From positions 1 to 64,000 of the forward strand of contig NZ_CALSFS010000019.1 in the NCBI RefSeq assembly GCF_943736985.1: DNA of 64,000 nt, in the 5' to 3' direction. How positions within the stretch are numbered: position 1 is the stretch's first letter; each line of letters begins with the position of its first letter. The position numbers and the translations under genes are program-made. The notes under the pieces are model-generated. The model ran no database searches. It saw only the letters and a list, made by a program, of their open reading frames with translations, and had not been told where the DNA came from. Positions 25,653 to 33,593 of this stretch are shown here, in pieces. The DNA comes from Clostridium sp. Marseille-Q2269 (GTDB lineage: Bacteria > Bacillota > Clostridia > Clostridiales > Clostridiaceae).

Positions 25653-25885
25653 AATTTTTAAGTTTTTTTATTTAGGGTTTTTATTATAATTTTAATACTT
25701 AATCAAGAAATTAAGAGTATAACTAAGGGAAAACTATAGTGGTACAATATAACAGGGAAAATACATTAAAATAATTCTAAATGGGAGATAATTTTATAAA
25801 ATATTATGGGGCTTTAGTTTAAATATATTTTTTGATATAGTATTATTTATAGCTAATACTATTCTATAAAAGGGTGGTGTAGATT

Positions 25886-26110
25886 ATGAATTTAACTAGT
25901 AATGAGAAAGTCTTTGAATTTATATCCTTTTGTATAGAAAATTTTAAGGTTAAATTTAAAATGAAAGGAAAGGATGTAGCAAATTTATTTTTCCAAAGTG
26001 GAGTTACTGATTTTTTAATAGATAGCTATGATTTACTTCATACTCAGGGTAAGGATTATATTTTATCTGAAATAGAAATATATTTAAAGAATAGAGGTTA
26101 TAAGTTATGA
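25886..26110 (+). CDS. DUF3791 domain protein
   Basis: 74 residues (EKVFEFISFCIENFKVKFKM, VANLFFQSGVTDFLIDSYDL) fitting DUF3791, small proteins encoded directly before DUF3990 genes. Its stop overlaps the next start (ATGA), so the pair is coupled. It is predicted to be the antitoxin-like or adaptor partner of the DUF3990 protein. Confidence 0.75.
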   Translation: MNLTSNEKVFEFISFCIENFKVKFKMKGKDVANLFFQSGVTDFLIDSYDLLHTQGKDYILSEIEIYLKNRGYKL

Positions 26111-26592
26111 TACTTTATCATGGAAGTAATGTAATAGTAGAGGATCCTAAAATTATGAAATCTACTAGAACTTTAGATTTTGGATATGGTTTTTATACTA
26201 CTACAAGCTATGATCAATCAGTAAAATGGGCTAAAATAAAAAGTAAAAGAGAAAATGTAAAGATGGGAATTATAAGTGTATATGAAATACATGAGAATGT
26301 ATTTCATGAAGATACATTAAATATTAAAGAATTTAATGGGGCTAGCAAAAGTTGGCTTCAATTTGTTTTAGATAATAGAATGAAGGAAGGATATACTCAT
26401 AATTATGATATAGTAAAAGGATCTGTGGCAGATGATAGAGTGTATGCCTGTTTAAATGCTTTTGAAAACAAATTTATGGATTTTAATACGGCTATTAAAG
26501 AACTTAGGACTTATAAATTAAGTGACCAAATTTCCTTTCATACAAAAGAATCTTTAAAGTATTTAAATTTTATAAGATATGAGGAGGTATAA
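26107..26592 (+). CDS. DUF3990 protein, ADP-ribosyltransferase-like fold
   Basis: 161 residues: MILYHGSNVIVEDPKI, then RTLDFGYGFYTTTSYDQSVKW. The YHGS and FGxGFYTT motifs are those of DUF3990, a member of the ADP-ribosyltransferase-like superfamily (His and Tyr for NAD binding). The middle residues YDIVKGSVADDRVYACL fit the family. Placed between two DUF3791-like genes with overlaps on both sides, it is likely the toxin or modifying enzyme of a small three-gene module. Confidence 0.8.
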   Translation: MILYHGSNVIVEDPKIMKSTRTLDFGYGFYTTTSYDQSVKWAKIKSKRENVKMGIISVYEIHENVFHEDTLNIKEFNGASKSWLQFVLDNRMKEGYTHNYDIVKGSVADDRVYACLNAFENKFMDFNTAIKELRTYKLSDQISFHTKESLKYLNFIRYEEV

Positions 26593-26593
26593 T

Positions 26594-26821
26594 ATGACAC
26601 TACCTAAAATAACTCAAGATAATGTACACATATTTATTCCATTAAAAGCTTCAAAAGTGTCACAAAGATTTGCTAAAAATCATGGTATATCTCAAAAGCA
26701 GGCTTTATTAGAGTTTTATAATTCAAAAACTTATGCAGCTCTAGAAGAAGAAGATACAAAATTATGGTATGAAGGTATTAATTATTTGTATGATGAATTA
26801 GAGCGTGAAAAAAATATATGA
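26594..26821 (+). CDS. DUF3791-like partner protein
   Basis: 75 residues from ATG 26594 behind GAGGAGG (the upstream in-frame ATG at 26579 overlaps that site). Nearly identical to the 71-residue protein at 15847-16062, with a few extra C-terminal residues. It follows the DUF3990 gene with a 1-base gap. The module would be DUF3791-DUF3990-DUF3791-like. Confidence 0.65.
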   Translation: MTLPKITQDNVHIFIPLKASKVSQRFAKNHGISQKQALLEFYNSKTYAALEEEDTKLWYEGINYLYDELEREKNI

Positions 26822-26846
26822 TAACAGTTTAAACTTAAAATCTTTT

Positions 26847-26875
26847 AAAAAGCTCCCACAATAGTGAGAGCTTTT
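26847..26875. terminator. Bidirectional terminator (second copy)
   Basis: AAAAGCTCCCACA-ATAG-TGAGAGCTTTT, a shortened copy of the hairpin at 19078-19113, between the DUF3791-like gene and the DUF2922 relic. Confidence 0.75.
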
Positions 26876-26877
26876 AT

Positions 26878-27115
26878 TTATTCTTCTATTTCAATTTCTT
26901 CTGTATCTGTAGTTATAATTCTAGCAGCTTTTAAGTTTGTAAGATCTCCATTTTTAGTTTGGAATATGTTTTCATCCACTATAGCTTTTCCACAAATAGT
27001 TATTATCTTTTAGTATAGTTGTTAAAAGCTTTAATTAAATCATCTATCTTTTTTCGACTCTAACTAAAAGATATACACTAATGGCTATGGGAAATCCTAA
27101 ATTATCATACATTTT
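26878..27115 (-). pseudogene. Fused relic of DUF2922 and yvrJ genes
   Basis: 26878-26997 matches the 3' part of the DUF2922 gene at 19112. It is joined directly to 27003-27115, which matches yvrJ but has lost several bases (frameshift near 27050 and a missing codon block near 27100). The DUF1659 gene is deleted. None of the three is functional here. Confidence 0.85.
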
Positions 27116-27252
27116 TCCACCACCCTAAGTAGAGAATTAATTTTAAATAGGAAAAATTAAATATATTATATAAATGCTTTTTATAAATTTTTATGTTTTG
27201 TAAAATATTTTCCTTATATGAAATGTAAAATCATTTATATCTCTACTCATTT

Positions 27253-27783
27253 TTATATATGCCCTTTTAAAGCATTTTGTAGTTTTTTTATTATTTTATC
27301 CTTTTCATATCTTATATGGTTATAGCTTTTATTGCTATTCTCAGCCATTATCTGCAAAGTTTTATCTTTAAGGTAAAAATCCGCTATTATAATTCTTTCC
27401 TCTTTATTTAGCCTGTCTAAAGCCTTATATAGCTCTTTTGTTTTTTCATAGGCTAATATTTCATCTTCTATAGTGAATTCATAAGGGTATATATCCTTTT
27501 CCTCTGGTATTTCTCTATGATGTTTTATTTCCCCTTTTAAAAGGGCTCTATAGTTTTGCTTTATAGCTTTAATACAATAAAATTTAAAGCTATCTCCATT
27601 ACCCCTATACATATTAACTGCCTTTATAACTGATAAATATCCATGTTGAACTAAATCCTCATAATCGTAGCATTTTATTTTATATTTAGATACTTCTTTT
27701 AATATTATAGGTATGAATATTTCTATAATATCTTTTAAAATATATGTTTCTCCCTGCCTGTACCTTTTAACAAGTTGATACAT
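27253..27783 (-). CDS. Sigma-70 family factor of the clostridial UviA/TcdR/YvrI kind
   Basis: 176 residues from ATG 27783. Region 2 is visible (YEDLVQHGYLSVIKAVNMYR and FKFYCIKAIKQNYRALLKGE), followed by a region-4 part (YKALDRLNKEERIIIADFYL to ENSNKSYNHIRYEKDKIIKKLQ). The size and two-domain layout match small clostridial sigma factors that switch on toxin or bacteriocin genes (TcdR, BotR, UviA) and the YvrI type tied to yvrJ. UviB-like genes in this window strengthen a UviA comparison. It is a good candidate regulator of the toxin genes, by inference. Confidence 0.75.
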   Translation of the reverse strand: MYQLVKRYRQGETYILKDIIEIFIPIILKEVSKYKIKCYDYEDLVQHGYLSVIKAVNMYRGNGDSFKFYCIKAIKQNYRALLKGEIKHHREIPEEKDIYPYEFTIEDEILAYEKTKELYKALDRLNKEERIIIADFYLKDKTLQIMAENSNKSYNHIRYEKDKIIKKLQNALKGHI

Positions 27784-27999
27784 TAAGTTATCACCATCCT
27801 AAAGTGTATTTACCAATATTATACATGTAATATATAGAAAATGAAAGGAAAGAAAGGTATTCATATTACTAGATTTAATTAACTTTGTTCAGTAAGTTGA
27901 AATTCTTGGTAAATAGTAAAGAGAGGAAATTTTATTGAATTGTCTATATATTTTTTATGGTTGAAGATAATTTAATAATAAAATGATTTAGATATAATC

Positions 28000-28330
28000 T
28001 TTTGATAGTAAAATTATATATAGAATTAAAAGGCCAGGCTTTCATAGTAAAAAATAAAGTTAAAATTAAAGGATTTATAGTAAAACTATAATTAAAAAAT
28101 ATATAAAAAAGCTTGTAGATTATATTGAATGTTTTTAATAAAAGGGAGTAAATGATAGTGAAAAAACTACTGCTAAAACACAGTAGTAGTTTTATATTGT
28201 TTTATAACTATAGTTTTAATAGTTTTACGGAAGGCTGTAGACTAGTAATATGAAGGCTTTCAAATTTTAAAGATTAAATGTAACTTAATGATAGTAAAAA
28301 AATTAAAAGGCAACCTTTTGATAGTGAAGT
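28000..28330 (+). repeat. Decayed iterons of the broken Rep gene
   Basis: GATAGTAAAA-like units at 28002 (TTTGATAGTAAAA), 28040 (TTTCATAGTAAAA), 28073 (ATTTATAGTAAAA), 28152 and 28287 (AATGATAGT), and 28319 (TTGATAGTG), irregularly spaced around a hairpin with the CTACTG/CAGTAG stem at 28165-28195. They precede the broken rep gene at 28288 and look like its old origin. 27784-27999 shows no gene. Confidence 0.5.
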
Positions 28331-28632
28331 TAAAAAACTGGGTATATCAAAGTAATAGATTGATTGAAGCCTCTTATACTTTAACTGTAATAGAGCAAAA
28401 ATTAATTAGACTTTTAGCTAGTATGATAAAAAAAGATGATACTGATTTTAAAGAATATAAATTTAAAACCAAGGATTTAATAAAAATACTGATTTGATTA
28501 TTGATTATGAATAATTAAAAGAAAGTCGAAAGGTAATATACATAAAATTTTACATAAAATCAATATTAGATGAAGAAATAACAAGCCTTCAAGCAAAACA
28601 GATATATGATGTAGCAAAGGGAAAGTTGTATA
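28288..28632 (+). pseudogene. Rep_3 replication initiator, internally deleted
   Basis: 28318-28497 encodes the N-terminal part of a Rep_3 protein (NRLIEASYTLTVIEQKLIRL, LASMIKKDD, EYKFKTKDLIKIL). After a stop, 28545-28632 matches the C-terminal part of the next Rep (SILDEEITSLQAKQIYDVAKG). The middle ~200 codons are missing. It is a dead replicon next to a living one. Confidence 0.85.
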
Positions 28633-28827
28633 AACTATACAGAAATGGGTGATATTATGTATATTACAAGTTTAAATGATAAAGAGATAAATTTCAATAA
28701 TTTAGAGAAAAAAATATATATAGGACTACTTAAGGACAGTAGTTGTTTTATATGTTTTAATAACTATTGTTTTAAGTGATTTGAACATGCCTCTAAGTTA
28801 GTCATATCAATGGTTTAAAATTTCAAA

Positions 28828-28976
28828 TATGACTTTTTCGTACCTAAGTATGACTTTTACGTACTGAAAAGTGGATTTAATATGACTTCTCCGTACCTAA
28901 TCATGACTTTTACGTACCGAAATTTGATTTAAATATGACCTTTTCGTACCTAAATATGACTACAACATACTTATTG
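28828..28976 (+). repeat. Iterons of the 29022 Rep gene, likely origin
   Basis: Six units of the type TATGACTTTTACGTACC begin at 28828, 28849, 28881, 28902, 28934 and 28955. Spacing alternates 21 and 32 bases, i.e. three pairs with a 53-base period. The last unit is diverged. They end about 45 bases before the rep gene. This is the expected Rep_3 binding array; the A/T-rich DNA at 28976-29000 would be the melting region. Confidence 0.85.
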
Positions 28977-29021
28977 ACATAATAATCTTTCATTAGTAAC
29001 ATATTCTTATGGGGTGGTTGT

Positions 29022-30041
29022 ATGGATAAAAATTATTTAGTAACTAAATCAAATTATTTTATTATGAATTGTAATTATGATTTAAGCTTAGAGGAACAAA
29101 AAATCATATTAACTTTAGCTAGTATGGTTCAACCTAATGATGAGGAATTTAAGCCTTATTTATTTAAGATAGCTGATTTCATGAAATTATTAGGAATTGA
29201 AACTAAAACTAAATATACTGAAATACCTAAAATAACTAAAGAGCTAATGAAAAAAGTTTTTGAAATCCAAGAGGGAAATAAAATAATTCAAACTGCATGG
29301 GTAAGTGGTGTTATTTATGAAAAAGGTACAGGGATGGTAACCCTTAAGTTTAATCCAGATTTGAAGCCTTATATGCTTCAATTAAAAGAAAAATTTACTC
29401 AATACCAATTAGCTAATATTTTAAGTATGAAAAGTAAATATTCTCCTCGTATATATGAAATTTTAAAATGTAATAAATTTAAGAAACAAGGATATATTGA
29501 CATTGAAATTGAAGAATTAAGAAAACTTTTAAAGGCAGAAAAAATTTATACTTTGTATGCTGATTTTAAAAGAAAAATAATATTACAGGCACAAAAAGAA
29601 CTTAAGGAAAAAACTGATATAAGTTTTGAATTTGAGGAAATAAAAACAGGAAGAAAAGTAACTTCTATTAAATTTTTAATTAAGTCAAATCAGGATAATA
29701 AAGCTAAAAAAGAAAGAGTTCTATCTTTAGAAGAAGATAAGGATTTTAATTACATAAACGAAGTAAAATCAATACTTCATGAAGAAATAACTAGCCTTCA
29801 AGCTAAACAAATATATGACGCTGCAGGGGGAAATATTGATTTAATAAAAGAAAAATATAACAGTGCTGAGTTTAATAGAAAGCCTATAAAAAATATAGTA
29901 GGATGGCTTATAAAAGCTGTTTTAATTAATTATGATAAGCCTATAGAAAAAATTAAAAAAGTAGATAGATTTAATGAATTTCCCCAAAGAAGTTATAACT
30001 TTGAAAAGCTGGAAAGTCAATTATTAGGATGGAAAGAGTAA
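29022..30041 (+). CDS. rep: Rep_3 family plasmid replication initiator
   Basis: 339 residues from ATG 29022 behind GGGGTGG. Two winged-helix domains of the RepE/Rep_3 type: first DLSLEEQKIILTLASMVQPN to TLKFNPDLKPYML, second YQLANILSMKSKYSPRIYEI, LQAQKELKEKTDISFEFEE and KTGRKVTSIKFLI. A C-terminal extension is shared with the 33593-34633 protein. It binds the iterons just upstream and opens the origin. The gene is intact, with a second gene 12 bases downstream. Confidence 0.9.
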   Translation: MDKNYLVTKSNYFIMNCNYDLSLEEQKIILTLASMVQPNDEEFKPYLFKIADFMKLLGIETKTKYTEIPKITKELMKKVFEIQEGNKIIQTAWVSGVIYEKGTGMVTLKFNPDLKPYMLQLKEKFTQYQLANILSMKSKYSPRIYEILKCNKFKKQGYIDIEIEELRKLLKAEKIYTLYADFKRKIILQAQKELKEKTDISFEFEEIKTGRKVTSIKFLIKSNQDNKAKKERVLSLEEDKDFNYINEVKSILHEEITSLQAKQIYDAAGGNIDLIKEKYNSAEFNRKPIKNIVGWLIKAVLINYDKPIEKIKKVDRFNEFPQRSYNFEKLESQLLGWKE

Positions 30042-30053
30042 AAGGAGAGTATT

Positions 30054-30482
30054 ATGGAAGATAAAGAATTTAAAAAAAGAGATTTAGATGAAATAAATTT
30101 TAATAACGGTGCATTAACTGATAAAAGTAAAATTCCATTTTTAATATTTGATTTTATTGAAGATCCTTATACCATGATATATTTAAAATTTGTAGAAAAA
30201 GTAAATGAAAAGCATTTAATGATATTAAAATTAATATTAAGAAAATTAGATAAAAAGAAATTAACTATTGATTTAAATATTGATCCCATAGTTAATGATA
30301 TTAACTTATTAATGTCCATTCGTATGGAAATTTTAACAGGAATAGATTATATGAAGGATATAAACTTTAAAAAACAAAGCAATCTTATATTTATAGAATC
30401 CATAGAGAGTAATGGAGATACTTATAGATTTAAAATATCAAAAGATTTTTATAAGGCTATAACAAAATATTTTGTTATATAA
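30054..30482 (+). CDS. Small protein co-transcribed with rep, function unknown
   Basis: 142 residues, acidic and Lys-rich (MEDKEFKKRDLDEINFNN, ILKLILRKLDKKKLTIDLN, FKISKDFYKAITKYFVI). No family is recognised. It has AAAGGAGAG and starts 12 bases after rep, so it is probably part of the replication operon and might affect copy control. A strong hairpin follows. Confidence 0.55.
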   Translation: MEDKEFKKRDLDEINFNNGALTDKSKIPFLIFDFIEDPYTMIYLKFVEKVNEKHLMILKLILRKLDKKKLTIDLNIDPIVNDINLLMSIRMEILTGIDYMKDINFKKQSNLIFIESIESNGDTYRFKISKDFYKAITKYFVI

Positions 30483-30532
30483 AATATTTTTAACTTTTTT
30501 CTATTCAATTTAAAACAGATATTTAATAATAA

Positions 30533-30576
30533 ATAGTTACAAAGGTGTTATTTTAAAGTAACACCTTTGTAACTAT
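30533..30576 (+). terminator. Palindromic terminator-like hairpin
   Basis: ATAGTTACAAAGGTGTTA and TAACACCTTTGTAACTAT form an 18-bp perfect stem, followed by TTTTA. A shorter relative (AAGGTGTTACTTTA) is at 31784-31831 after the HepT-like gene. Confidence 0.75.
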
Positions 30577-30673
30577 TTTACTATTTGTGGAAATTTTCAC
30601 GGATAAGAACATATTTATATTGCTATGTTTTAAAGGTGTTTTTTCAAAATATAAAAAGTGCTGTAAAAAGGAC

Positions 30674-30683
30674 GGGGGGGGGG
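30674..30683. other. Run of ten G
   Basis: A G10 tract in non-coding DNA of a plasmid that is otherwise very poor in G/C. It lies 230 bases before mntA. It could vary in length by slippage or be miscounted in assembly. Nothing else is seen in 30577-30810. Confidence 0.9.
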
Positions 30684-30817
30684 TGAACTAACGTATTAAA
30701 TTGATAAAGCATTAAATGAATACATTAATTATATTACATATTGTGTTTTAAATTATAGGTAATAAAAATAATATCTGCAGCATATCCATTATTTTACATA
30801 TTTATACTATACACAAG

Positions 30818-30856
30818 TTTTAAGTATAAGGTGTGTATGATATAATATAAATATGA
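30818..30856 (+). promoter_or_regulatory. Promoter element before mntA shared with the parM promoter
   Basis: AAGTATAAGGTGTGTATGAT then ATAATATAAATATGATT is almost the same as 32249-32287 before parM (26-base core TGTGTATGATATAATATAAA...). Both contain a TATAAT -10. Confidence 0.6.
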
Positions 30857-30914
30857 TTTAATTAATGGACTTTAATGTGATTTTAATGTTTTCTAATTTT
30901 TAGGAGTGAATTTT

Positions 30915-31232
30915 ATGAAAGACCACAATGAAATGGGAATCAGTTTACAACTATTTGAAGATATAAAAAATATTATATCAAAAAATTCTAAAATAAATAA
31001 AGCAGTTATTTTTGGATCCCGTGCTAGAGGAGATTATAAAAAAACTTCTGATATAGATATTTGTATATATGGTAAGGACATACAAAACATAGAGATAAAT
31101 CTTTTAGAAGATAGCCTTAAGGAAATTGATACACCCCTTGATTTTGACATAGTATATTTTTATAAAATATCTAAAGAGGGCCTTAAAAACAATATAGAAA
31201 AGGATGGTATTTTAATATATGCTAGAAAATAG
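30915..31232 (+). CDS. mntA: MntA-type nucleotidyltransferase (antitoxin)
   Basis: About 105 residues from ATG 30915 behind TAGGAG. The minimal nucleotidyltransferase motif GSRARGDYKKTSDID (GS-x-D-x-D) is complete, with a third acidic residue in DFDIVYF. In the HepT/MntA type VII system MntA AMPylates the HEPN toxin and silences it. It overlaps the downstream HepT-like gene by 14 bases. Confidence 0.88.
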   Translation: MKDHNEMGISLQLFEDIKNIISKNSKINKAVIFGSRARGDYKKTSDIDICIYGKDIQNIEINLLEDSLKEIDTPLDFDIVYFYKISKEGLKNNIEKDGILIYARK

Positions 31233-31680
31233 ATTAGAAGAAAGACTAGAGGATTTTAAAAAAGCTTTTAAAAAATTGAAAGAAAGCACTGACTTGAAAG
31301 TAGAAAATGATATTGTTAAGGAAACTCCTACTAACGTAGGAGTAAGTGATTCGCACCAAATTAAAAATTTGGGCTCTCTACTTATAGATGGTGTTATTCA
31401 AAGATTTGAATTTACCTTTGAACAAAGCTGGAAGCTTATGAAGCTTTATCTAGAATACGAAGGTATAGAAGAAGCTAAAAGTCCAAGAAGTACAATAAGA
31501 GCAGCATTTAAATATGGAATTATAGAAGATGGGGATCCATGGATAAATATGATGATAGATAGAAACAAAACTTCCCATGTATATGATGAAAGTACAGCTA
31601 TAGAAATATATAATAGTATAAAATCAAATCATGTTAATCTTTTAGAAAAATTATTAAATAAAATGGAAGAGATTTTATAA
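31219..31680 (+). CDS. hepT: HI0074/HepT-like HEPN protein (toxin)
   Basis: 153 residues of the nucleotidyltransferase substrate-binding (HI0074) family: RFEFTFEQSWKLMKLYLEYE, EGIEEAKSPRSTIRAAFKYG and IDRNKTSHVYDE. The last carries the HEPN motif R-x4-H with the Tyr two residues on, the site needed for RNase activity and the target of AMPylation in HepT. With MntA it forms a toxin-antitoxin pair that could stabilise the plasmid or block phage. Confidence 0.85.
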   Translation: MLENRLEERLEDFKKAFKKLKESTDLKVENDIVKETPTNVGVSDSHQIKNLGSLLIDGVIQRFEFTFEQSWKLMKLYLEYEGIEEAKSPRSTIRAAFKYGIIEDGDPWINMMIDRNKTSHVYDESTAIEIYNSIKSNHVNLLEKLLNKMEEIL

Positions 31681-31783
31681 TTTAAACATAACTTTTTAAT
31701 AGTGAAAAATATAATTAAAGTACAAAAGCTACTACTAAACCACAGTAGTAATCTTATTATTATAAAAGCTAATTAAATAATAT

Positions 31784-31831
31784 AGTTACCAAGGTGTTAC
31801 TTTATAATTTTAAAGTAACACCTTTAAAATT
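31784..31831 (+). terminator. Hairpin after mntA-hepT
   Basis: AAGGTGTTACTTTAtaATTTTAAAGTAACACCTT, stem of about 13 bp, related to 30533-30576. The following 31832-32220 holds no supported gene. Confidence 0.65.
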
Positions 31832-32224
31832 ATAGGTAAAATTTAAAACTTTCAACGGAAAGCCAGTTGTTCATATAACTAGGTTATATGGATATTTTTT
31901 TTAAAACAAAAAATGCCCAAGACAAGTATTTTAAGGTTGAATTTTATTATATTAGTACATTAAAGCGAAGACTTAAAATTAAATTTAAGGCTAGAAAGGG
32001 TTTATTTAATTCTAATAAAGAGGTGCTTTAAACTGTATATGGATTTTTATGTCTTACATATTTAGTTATCCATTTATTTTTAAACTTTTATATAAAATCC
32101 TCATATTCCCTAAATTTTAAAATTCGTTACTTATGGAAATATATGTTATTTATTTCCAGGTGAATAGTAAAGATTTTTGGATAAAAAATAAGCTATTTCC
32201 AGGTTTATTCCATTATTTGGGATA

Positions 32225-32340
32225 CACACATCATACACATGTTGTAAGTATAATATGTGTATGATATAATATAAATATAATGAAAAAAATAAATTAATAC
32301 ACATAACATGTGTATATTATACACACAACGTGTGCAGGAG
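32225..32340 (+). promoter_or_regulatory. parC-like repeats and promoter of parM
   Basis: ACACA-TCATACACATGTTGT, ATATGTGTATGAT, ACACATAACATGTGTAT and ACACAACGTGTG are short direct and inverted ACACA/TGTGT repeats around a TATAAT. They stand directly before parM. Such arrays are the ParR-binding centromere and operator in ParMRC systems. Confidence 0.65.
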
Positions 32341-32348
32341 GTAATATT

Positions 32349-33236
32349 ATGATATTAGGTGTAGATGTAGGATATTCCCATACAAAAGTTTACGGAAAAG
32401 ATTTAGAATTTAGTTTTAAATCCACCATAGAAGAGGAAGTATTAGACATATCTAATAGTATTAAAGTAGAGTATAATGGCAAAAACTATACCATAGGAGA
32501 AAATAATGGACTTTATGCTACGGATATAAATAAAATACATTCTCTTAATTTTAAATTATGTCTTTATACTGCCATAGCAAAGGCTATGAAAAATGATAAT
32601 GTAGATGATATTAAATTAGTTACAGGCCTTCCAGCCCAATATTATCAAAGTCAAAAGGATGAATTGATTAGTGAATTAAAAAATAAAAAGGTTACATTAT
32701 CTTTAAATGAAACTCCAAAAAGATTTACTATAACAGATGTTATTGTATTTCCACAATCTGCAGGAATACTTCTTTTAGAACCAAATAAATTAAATGGAGA
32801 TACCTGTGTTATAGATATTGGTGGCTTTACTGTAGATATAAGTTACTTTAATAATAAAAAGCTTAGAAAGTTAGATACTTTAGAGCTAGGTATGAATGTT
32901 ATGGGAAATACTTTAGTTCAAAAGATAAAAAGTGAATATGGAGTAAGTTATGATCTTCTTAAAGTGGATGATATATTAGACAGTAAAAGTATAGTACGTA
33001 ACAATGAATCAATTAACATAGAAAATTTAATAGATGACGTATTAGAAAAACATACAAATTTAGTAATTAATAGATTAAAAGGTATCCAGGAATATAATAT
33101 AAGTAAACATATTTATGTGGGGGGAGGAGCTTTAAGGCTTTCTAAATATTTAAAACAGGATTTAGATAAAGATACTATATATATTAATTCAAAGGCCTTT
33201 TATAAGATAGGAGTGGAAAAGTTTGGCGAGAATTAG
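32349..33236 (+). CDS. parM: ParM-like actin-type plasmid segregation protein
   Basis: About 295 residues from ATG 32349 behind AGGAGG. Actin-fold motifs are clear: phosphate 1 VDVGYSHTKVYG, phosphate 2 VIDIGGFTVDISYF, and adenosine region YVGGGALRLSKYL. It polymerises to push plasmid copies apart. The parR gene overlaps its end. The gene is intact. Confidence 0.88.
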   Translation: MILGVDVGYSHTKVYGKDLEFSFKSTIEEEVLDISNSIKVEYNGKNYTIGENNGLYATDINKIHSLNFKLCLYTAIAKAMKNDNVDDIKLVTGLPAQYYQSQKDELISELKNKKVTLSLNETPKRFTITDVIVFPQSAGILLLEPNKLNGDTCVIDIGGFTVDISYFNNKKLRKLDTLELGMNVMGNTLVQKIKSEYGVSYDLLKVDDILDSKSIVRNNESINIENLIDDVLEKHTNLVINRLKGIQEYNISKHIYVGGGALRLSKYLKQDLDKDTIYINSKAFYKIGVEKFGEN

Positions 33237-33450
33237 AAAAAATATTAGTATTGATGAAGAGGTGTTTGAAAGGGCTCAAATTAAGTGCGAAAAAATGTTC
33301 TCTGGTAATTTTTCAATGTATCTTACATACTTAATTAATAAGGACACTGAAAATATAGAAATACCAAAGGATGAAAAAAATCTTAAAGAATCTGAAAGAG
33401 CCATAGATCTGGATGTAAAAAGTGAAGTAGATAATATTTTGAATCTGTAA
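33223..33450 (+). CDS. parR: ParR-like ribbon-helix-helix partition adaptor
   Basis: 75 residues from TTG 33223 behind AGGAGTGG, overlapping parM by 14 bases. The N-terminal RIRKNISIDEEVFERAQIKC is a ribbon-helix-helix DNA-binding start; the rest is acidic and could bind ParM. Order and overlap support ParR, which would bind the repeats at 32225-32340. Confidence 0.8.
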   Translation: MARIRKNISIDEEVFERAQIKCEKMFSGNFSMYLTYLINKDTENIEIPKDEKNLKESERAIDLDVKSEVDNILNL

Positions 33451-33536
33451 ATGTATATATACCATAATAGATATTAAGAATATATATAAATTTAACGGAT
33501 ATATGTATTTTTCTTAGATAATTTTGAGTATATAAA

Positions 33537-33593
33537 TAAAAGTCATAGAATACCTACATTCATTTTTACTAGGATATTCTATGGCTTTTTTAT
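33537..33593. terminator. Bidirectional terminator between parR and the minus-strand rep
   Basis: AAAAGTCATAGAATA and TATTCTATGGCTTTTTT pair around about 25 bases. It serves both convergent genes. A similar hairpin lies after the left RHS gene (44743-44797). Confidence 0.75.

Noticed and set aside
28657-28782. 41-codon frame MYITSLNDKEINFN... between the broken and intact rep genes
   Set aside because: Weak ribosome site, no family match, runs into the duplicated hairpin region; not separable from chance.
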